A stretch of DNA of 64,000 nucleotides from Ensifer sp. WSM1721 (lineage in GTDB: Bacteria > Pseudomonadota > Alphaproteobacteria > Rhizobiales > Rhizobiaceae). Location of the stretch: NCBI RefSeq assembly GCF_000513895.2, contig NZ_CP165782.1, positions 2,108,001 to 2,172,000 on the forward strand, written 5' to 3'. Shown here one piece after another: positions 59,923 through 64,000 of the stretch. Within the stretch, counting starts at the first letter, position 1; each line of letters starts with the position of its first letter. The notes below the pieces were generated by a model that did no database searches, was not told where the DNA came from, and worked only from the letters and a program-made list of their open reading frames with translations. Made by a program: the position numbers and the translations under genes.

Positions 59923-60710
59923 CGCCTATGACCGGACCGATCCCCACCCGCCGCGAAGGCGGCATTCTCGAAGTCACGATCGACCGGCCGAAGGCCAACG
60001 CCATCGACCTGAAGACTAGCCGGGTCATGGGCGAAATCTTCCGCAATTTCCGCGACGACCCGGAACTCAGGGTAGCAATCATCACTGGCGCCGGCGAAAA
60101 ATTCTTCTGCCCCGGTTGGGATCTGAAGGCGGCGGCGGAGGGCGATCCCGTCGACGGCGATTACGGCGTCGGCGGCTTCGGTGGCATGCAGGAGCTGCGC
60201 GACCTCAACAAGCCGATCATCGCCGCCGTCAACGGCATCTGTTGCGGCGGCGGCCTCGAAATCGCGCTTTCGACCGACATCATACTTGCCGCCGAGCATG
60301 CGACTTTCGCGCTTCCGGAAATACGATCGGGCACGCTTGCCGATGCTGCATCGGTCAAGCTGCCGAAACGCATTCCCTATCACATCGCCATGGACATGCT
60401 CCTCACCGGTCGCTGGCTCGACGTTGTCGAGGCGAACCGCTGGGGTTTCGTCAATGAGATCCTGCCGGCCGGACGGCTGATGGAGCGGGCCTGGGAACTC
60501 GCCCGCCTCCTCGAAAGCGGACCGCCGCTCGTCTATGCTGCGATCAAGGAAGTGGTGCGTGAGGCCGAAGGCCGCGACTTCCAGACGACGATGAACAAGA
60601 TCACCCGCCGGCAGTTCAGGACGGTCGACACCCTCTATTCGAGCGAAGACCAGTTGGAGGGCGCGCGCGCCTTTGCCGAAAAGCGGGACCCGGCCTGGAA
60701 GGGACGTTGA
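59919..60710 (+). CDS. caiD: Enoyl-CoA hydratase, CaiD-like (crotonobetainyl-CoA hydratase)
   Basis: A 263-residue crotonase-fold enzyme. The oxyanion-hole segment is EKFFCPGWDLKAAAEG, and both catalytic-type Glu residues are present: GGGLEIALSTD and ALPEIRSGTLAD. The GWDLK and PDVGDYGVGGF-like region matches CaiD better than fatty-acid hydratases. It would hydrate crotonobetainyl-CoA to L-carnitinyl-CoA. The ATG at 59919 overlaps the ligase stop; an in-frame ATG at 59928 has better distance from GGAGG and may be the true start. Confidence 0.83.
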   Translation: MTPMTGPIPTRREGGILEVTIDRPKANAIDLKTSRVMGEIFRNFRDDPELRVAIITGAGEKFFCPGWDLKAAAEGDPVDGDYGVGGFGGMQELRDLNKPIIAAVNGICCGGGLEIALSTDIILAAEHATFALPEIRSGTLADAASVKLPKRIPYHIAMDMLLTGRWLDVVEANRWGFVNEILPAGRLMERAWELARLLESGPPLVYAAIKEVVREAEGRDFQTTMNKITRRQFRTVDTLYSSEDQLEGARAFAEKRDPAWKGR

Positions 60711-61021
60711 ATTACGCGGGCCCTCTACGGCCGCGACAAGGTCTTGGAGCCGGCTGGCCCGGCATTCTAGCGTGGCGCGCCGCGGATACCGCTGCGTGCG
60801 GCAAGATTTGTAATTTAGGGCGTTACAAGCCTCATCCAAAGCAGCTAGCCTTATGGATGAAGATGGTGGGAGCGCCCCCGGAACCGGAGAAGGAGGTCAG
60901 GATAGGCAAATCATGGCGGGGCACCAAGCCCGGGGCCGGAGCCATCGCATCGATGGCAAAACGCGAGTACTCTACCAATCACAACGAACGGCGAATGCCG
61001 AGGAAAGAAGGGAACAGGGGA
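60711..61021. promoter_or_regulatory. 311-base intergenic region with a TTGTAA/TTACAA dyad
   Basis: No gene is convincing here. TTGTAA (60808-60813) and its exact complement TTACAA (60823-60828) flank nine bases and could be an operator for the following importer operon. The rest is GC-rich with no clear hairpin. Open frames crossing the region lack ribosome sites. Confidence 0.45.
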
Positions 61022-62611
61022 ATGAGCGATTACAAAGACTATCTGGCACGGCAGGTCATGCTGGGCAAAATGAACCGGCGTGAGTTTCTTGGGCGCGCGG
61101 CAGCTTTCGGCATCGCCGCATCGACGGCAAACACGCTTTTCGCGACCAGCGCGGCTGCACAGGAGCCGAAGCGTGGCGGTCACCTGAAGCTCGGTCTCGA
61201 AGGTGCAGCGGCAACCGACTCGAAAGACCCAGCCAAGGCGCTTTCGCAGTTCATGTTCGTCGTCGGCCGCAACTGGGGCGATATGCTTGTCGAAAGCCAC
61301 CCGACGACCGGCGCGCCCGTGCCGGCGCTCGCCGAATCCTGGGAACCCTCCGCAGACGCGGCAACCTGGACCTTCACGATCCGGAAGGGCGTCAAGTTCC
61401 ACGACGGCAAGGAACTGACCGTCGACGACGTCATCAAGACGCTGCAACGGCATACCGATGACAAGTCGGAGTCAGGCGCGCTCGGCGTGATGAAGTCGAT
61501 CAAGGAAATCAAGGCGGATGGCGACAAGCTCGTGCTGACGCTGACGGAAGGCAATGCCGACCTGCCGCTGCTGCTCACCGACTACCACCTCATCATCCAG
61601 CCGAATGGCGGTCTCGACAATCCCGATGCGATGATCGGCACCGGTCCCTACAAGGTGACGAGCTTCGAACCGGGCGTGCGTGCCACCTTCGAAAAGAACG
61701 CCGACGATTGGCGCACGGATCGCGGCTTTGTGGACACGATCGAACTGATCGCGATGAACGACGCAACGGCGCGTATCGCCGCCCTTTCATCCGGCCAGGT
61801 GCACTATATCAACCGCGTCGACCCGAAGACGGTCAACCTTCTGAAGCGCGCGCCGACAGTCGAAATCCTCAATACCCCCGGCCGCGGTCACTACGTCTTC
61901 ATCATGCATTGCAATACCGCGCCGTTCGACAACAACGACCTGCGCATGGCGTTGAAGCTGGCGATGGATCGCGAGACCATGGTCCAGCGCATCCTCGGCG
62001 GCTACGGCAAGGTCGGCAACGATTTCCCGATCAACGACACCTATGCCCTCTTCCCGGAAGGGATCGAGCAGCGCGTCTACGATCCCGACAAGGCCGCCTT
62101 CCACTACAAGAAGTCGGGCCACAGCGGTCCGGTTCTGCTGCGCACCTCCGACGTCGCCTTCCCCGGCGCGGTGGATGCAGCCGTTCTCTATCAGGAGAGC
62201 GCGAAGAAGGCCGGTATCGAGATCGAGGTCAAGCGCGAGCCGGGCGACGGCTACTGGACGAATGTGTGGAACGTTCAGCCGTTCTGCACCTCCTACTGGG
62301 GAGGCCGTCCGACCCAGGACCAGATGTACTCGACGGCTTATCTGTCGAACGCCGACTGGAACGACACTCGCTTCCAGCGTGAGGACTTCGACAAGCTTCT
62401 GCTTGAGGCCCGCTCCGAACTGGACGAGGCCAAGCGCAAGGAGATGTACCGCACCATGGCAATGATGGTGCGCGACGAAGGTGGGCTGATCCTGCCGATG
62501 TTCAATGACTTCGTGAACGCGGCCACGAAGCAGGTGAAGGGCTACGTCCACGACATCGGCAACGACATGTCGAACGGCTATGTCGCAACCCGGGTGTGGC
62601 TGGACGCCTGA
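61022..62611 (+). CDS. Dipeptide/oligopeptide-type ABC binding protein (SBP_bac_5) with Tat-like signal
   Basis: A 529-residue periplasmic binding protein of family 5. The N-terminus holds NRREFLGRAAAFGIAAS, a twin-Arg signal, with cleavage near SAAAQEPK. KFHDGKELTVDDVIKTLQRH and the IGTGPYKVTSFEPG region define the family. Relatives carry peptides, nickel, opines or quaternary compounds, so cargo is open; the upstream carnitine genes make a betaine or acyl-carnitine possible. ACAGGGGA precedes the ATG at 61022. It heads a DppABCDF-type operon that leaves the window. Confidence 0.88.
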   Translation: MSDYKDYLARQVMLGKMNRREFLGRAAAFGIAASTANTLFATSAAAQEPKRGGHLKLGLEGAAATDSKDPAKALSQFMFVVGRNWGDMLVESHPTTGAPVPALAESWEPSADAATWTFTIRKGVKFHDGKELTVDDVIKTLQRHTDDKSESGALGVMKSIKEIKADGDKLVLTLTEGNADLPLLLTDYHLIIQPNGGLDNPDAMIGTGPYKVTSFEPGVRATFEKNADDWRTDRGFVDTIELIAMNDATARIAALSSGQVHYINRVDPKTVNLLKRAPTVEILNTPGRGHYVFIMHCNTAPFDNNDLRMALKLAMDRETMVQRILGGYGKVGNDFPINDTYALFPEGIEQRVYDPDKAAFHYKKSGHSGPVLLRTSDVAFPGAVDAAVLYQESAKKAGIEIEVKREPGDGYWTNVWNVQPFCTSYWGGRPTQDQMYSTAYLSNADWNDTRFQREDFDKLLLEARSELDEAKRKEMYRTMAMMVRDEGGLILPMFNDFVNAATKQVKGYVHDIGNDMSNGYVATRVWLDA

Positions 62612-62613
62612 CG

Positions 62614-63726
62614 ATGGAAAGCGGACCGATCACTGGTCCGGTTCTGACGGACGCGGCCGCGGGAGAGACACCCCTGCGGCCGGCCGATCTTTCCGGAGTA
62701 CCAGCAAAACCCAACCCCGCCCTCGCCGCTGGCGAGCTCGGCGGCACATTCTGGCGGCGTTTCGTCTTTCGTCGTCCTCTCGCGGCGCTGATCCTGCAGC
62801 GCCTCGGCTTGAGCGTCGGCCTTCTCTTCGCCGTGTCGCTGATGATCTTCGGCGGCGTAGAGGCTCTCCCCGGCGATTTCGCCACCACCTATCTCGGCCA
62901 ATCCGCGACGCCGCAGGCGGTCGAGAACATCCGCAAGGATCTCGGCCTCGACAGACCCTGGAGCGAACGCTATCTCACCTGGCTTGGTGGCGCCGTGCAA
63001 GGCGACTTCGGCACGTCCTGGGCGAGCAAGAACTCCGTCAGCGAACAGATCGGCAACCGCCTCGGCAATTCGCTGTTTCTCGCCTTCTTCGCCGCGCTCA
63101 TCTCGGTACCGCTTGCAGTCGGGCTTGGGATGCTCGCGGTGCAATTCCGCAATCGCATGCCGGACAAGATCATCAACGTGATATCGCTGGCGGCGATCTC
63201 GCTGCCGGAATTCTTTATCGGCTATCTCTTGATCATGGTTTTCGCGGTCCAATTGGGGATCGCCACCTTCCCGGCGACTGTCTATGACAGCATGACCCTC
63301 ACCGAGCGGCTTTCGGCGATCGCCCTGCCGGTCGCGACGCTCGTACTCGTCGTCCTCGCGCATATGATGCGCATGACGCGGGCGGCAATCCTCAACGTCA
63401 TGTCGTCAGCCTATGTCGAGACCGCCGAACTTAAGGGTCTCGGCACCTTCCGCATCATCGCCCGCCACGCCGCTCCCAACGCCGTCGCGCCCGTCATCAA
63501 CGTCATTGCACTGAACCTCGCCTATCTCGTCGTCGGCGTCGTCGTCGTGGAGGTCGTCTTTGTCTATCCCGGCATGGGCCAATACATGGTCGATGCCGTG
63601 ACCGTGCGCGACATGCCCGTCGTACAGGCCTGCGGCCTGATCTTCGCGGCCTTCTACATCTTCCTCAATATGGCGGCCGACATCCTCGCCATTCTCGCCA
63701 ACCCGAGACTGAGGCACCCGCGATGA
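62614..63726 (+). CDS. DppB-like ABC importer permease
   Basis: A 370-residue inner-membrane permease with an extended N-terminal region of about 70 residues before the first span, longer than typical DppB (about 310-340). RLGLSVGLLFAVSLMIFGGVEALPGDF is the usual first-span region, and the coupling loop is ETAELKGLGTFRIIARHAAPNAVAP. The ATG at 62614 begins two bases after the binding-protein stop; the open frame back to 62596 is not needed. Confidence 0.88.
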   Translation: MESGPITGPVLTDAAAGETPLRPADLSGVPAKPNPALAAGELGGTFWRRFVFRRPLAALILQRLGLSVGLLFAVSLMIFGGVEALPGDFATTYLGQSATPQAVENIRKDLGLDRPWSERYLTWLGGAVQGDFGTSWASKNSVSEQIGNRLGNSLFLAFFAALISVPLAVGLGMLAVQFRNRMPDKIINVISLAAISLPEFFIGYLLIMVFAVQLGIATFPATVYDSMTLTERLSAIALPVATLVLVVLAHMMRMTRAAILNVMSSAYVETAELKGLGTFRIIARHAAPNAVAPVINVIALNLAYLVVGVVVVEVVFVYPGMGQYMVDAVTVRDMPVVQACGLIFAAFYIFLNMAADILAILANPRLRHPR

Positions 63727-64000
63727 ATGTGAAATCCATCCCCATCAGCGCCTGGATCGGCATTGTCGGCATCGCCATTGCCATTCTATGCGCGATTTTC
63801 GCGCCGGCACTCGCCCCCTATGGCGAGCGCGACGTGGTCGGCGAGATCTGGATGCCGGCCGGCGGCGACTTCCTGCTCGGCACCGACAACCTCGGGCGCG
63901 ACCTGCTTTCGCGCCTGATCTACGGCGCCCGCACCACCATTCTCGTGGCGCTGGCGGCAACCGTGCTCTCCTTCGCTCTCGGCATGATCCTGAGCTTCGC
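63723..64000 (+). CDS. DppC-like ABC importer permease (5' part)
   Basis: The first 92 residues of a DppC-type permease; the gene runs off the right edge. The ATG overlaps the DppB-like stop by ATGA. IGIVGIAIAILCAIFAPALAPYG followed by FLLGTDNLGRDLLSRLIYGARTTILVA is the standard DppC/OppC N-terminal pattern (GTDxxGRDxxSR). ATPase genes should follow beyond the window. Confidence 0.92.
   Translation, partial: MNVKSIPISAWIGIVGIAIAILCAIFAPALAPYGERDVVGEIWMPAGGDFLLGTDNLGRDLLSRLIYGARTTILVALAATVLSFALGMILSF

Overview
The window is high-GC alphaproteobacterial DNA. Gene content and order (ribH2 with an FMN riboswitch, tpiB/rpiB beside an erythritol locus, a carnitine locus, RIME-like intergenic palindromes) point to a Sinorhizobium/Ensifer chromosome. 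This is recognition from memory of families and gene order; no search was run. I saw no tRNA, rRNA, insertion sequence, phage gene or CRISPR array. The DNA is densely coding and mostly catabolic: transport and use of host- or soil-derived small molecules.

Layout. 1-8000: 5' end of ettA, then scattered genes (secreted RNase T2, alpha/beta hydrolase, EamA exporter, TPP enzyme, small phosphatase-like protein, DUF4432 epimerase, L,D-transpeptidase). 8000-18100: an amine/amino-alcohol region with a FAD amine oxidase, iron alcohol dehydrogenase, aldehyde dehydrogenase, PuuA-like glutamine synthetase homologue, APC permease, N-formylglutamate amidohydrolase homologue and an RpiR regulator, with an orphan ParA ATPase among them. 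18200-22200: a complete binding-protein ABC importer of unknown substrate. 22300-26500: FMN riboswitch plus ribH2, then an AraC regulator and a TonB-dependent siderophore receptor whose promoter looks doubly controlled. 26600-27900: LtrA-like membrane protein.

28100-46000, all on the minus strand, is an extended erythritol/polyol locus: a five-gene ABC importer, eryA, eryB, eryC, tpiB, rpiB, the regulators EryD (SorC type) and a DeoR protein, and five further genes (second FGGY kinase, two class II aldolases, a 2-hydroxyacid dehydrogenase, a HAD protein) that I do not place in the core erythritol pathway. Its two ATPases carry complementary changes in normally invariant motifs. Operator-like repeat arrays precede both regulators.

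46200-64000 is a quaternary-amine locus: LuxR-type regulator, PotABCD-like ABC importer, SDR dehydrogenase, CdhR-type AraC regulator, dehydrocarnitine cleavage enzyme, carnitine dehydrogenase fused to a thioesterase, acyl-CoA dehydrogenase, NDP-forming CoA ligase and CaiD-like hydratase, followed by the start of a peptide-type ABC importer. Read together they can encode a contiguous route from gamma-butyrobetaine through carnitine to glycine betaine. The most novel-looking signals are the asymmetric ATPase pair, the candidate operator arrays, a 44-bp perfect inverted repeat, and the proposed gamma-glutamyl amino-alcohol pathway.
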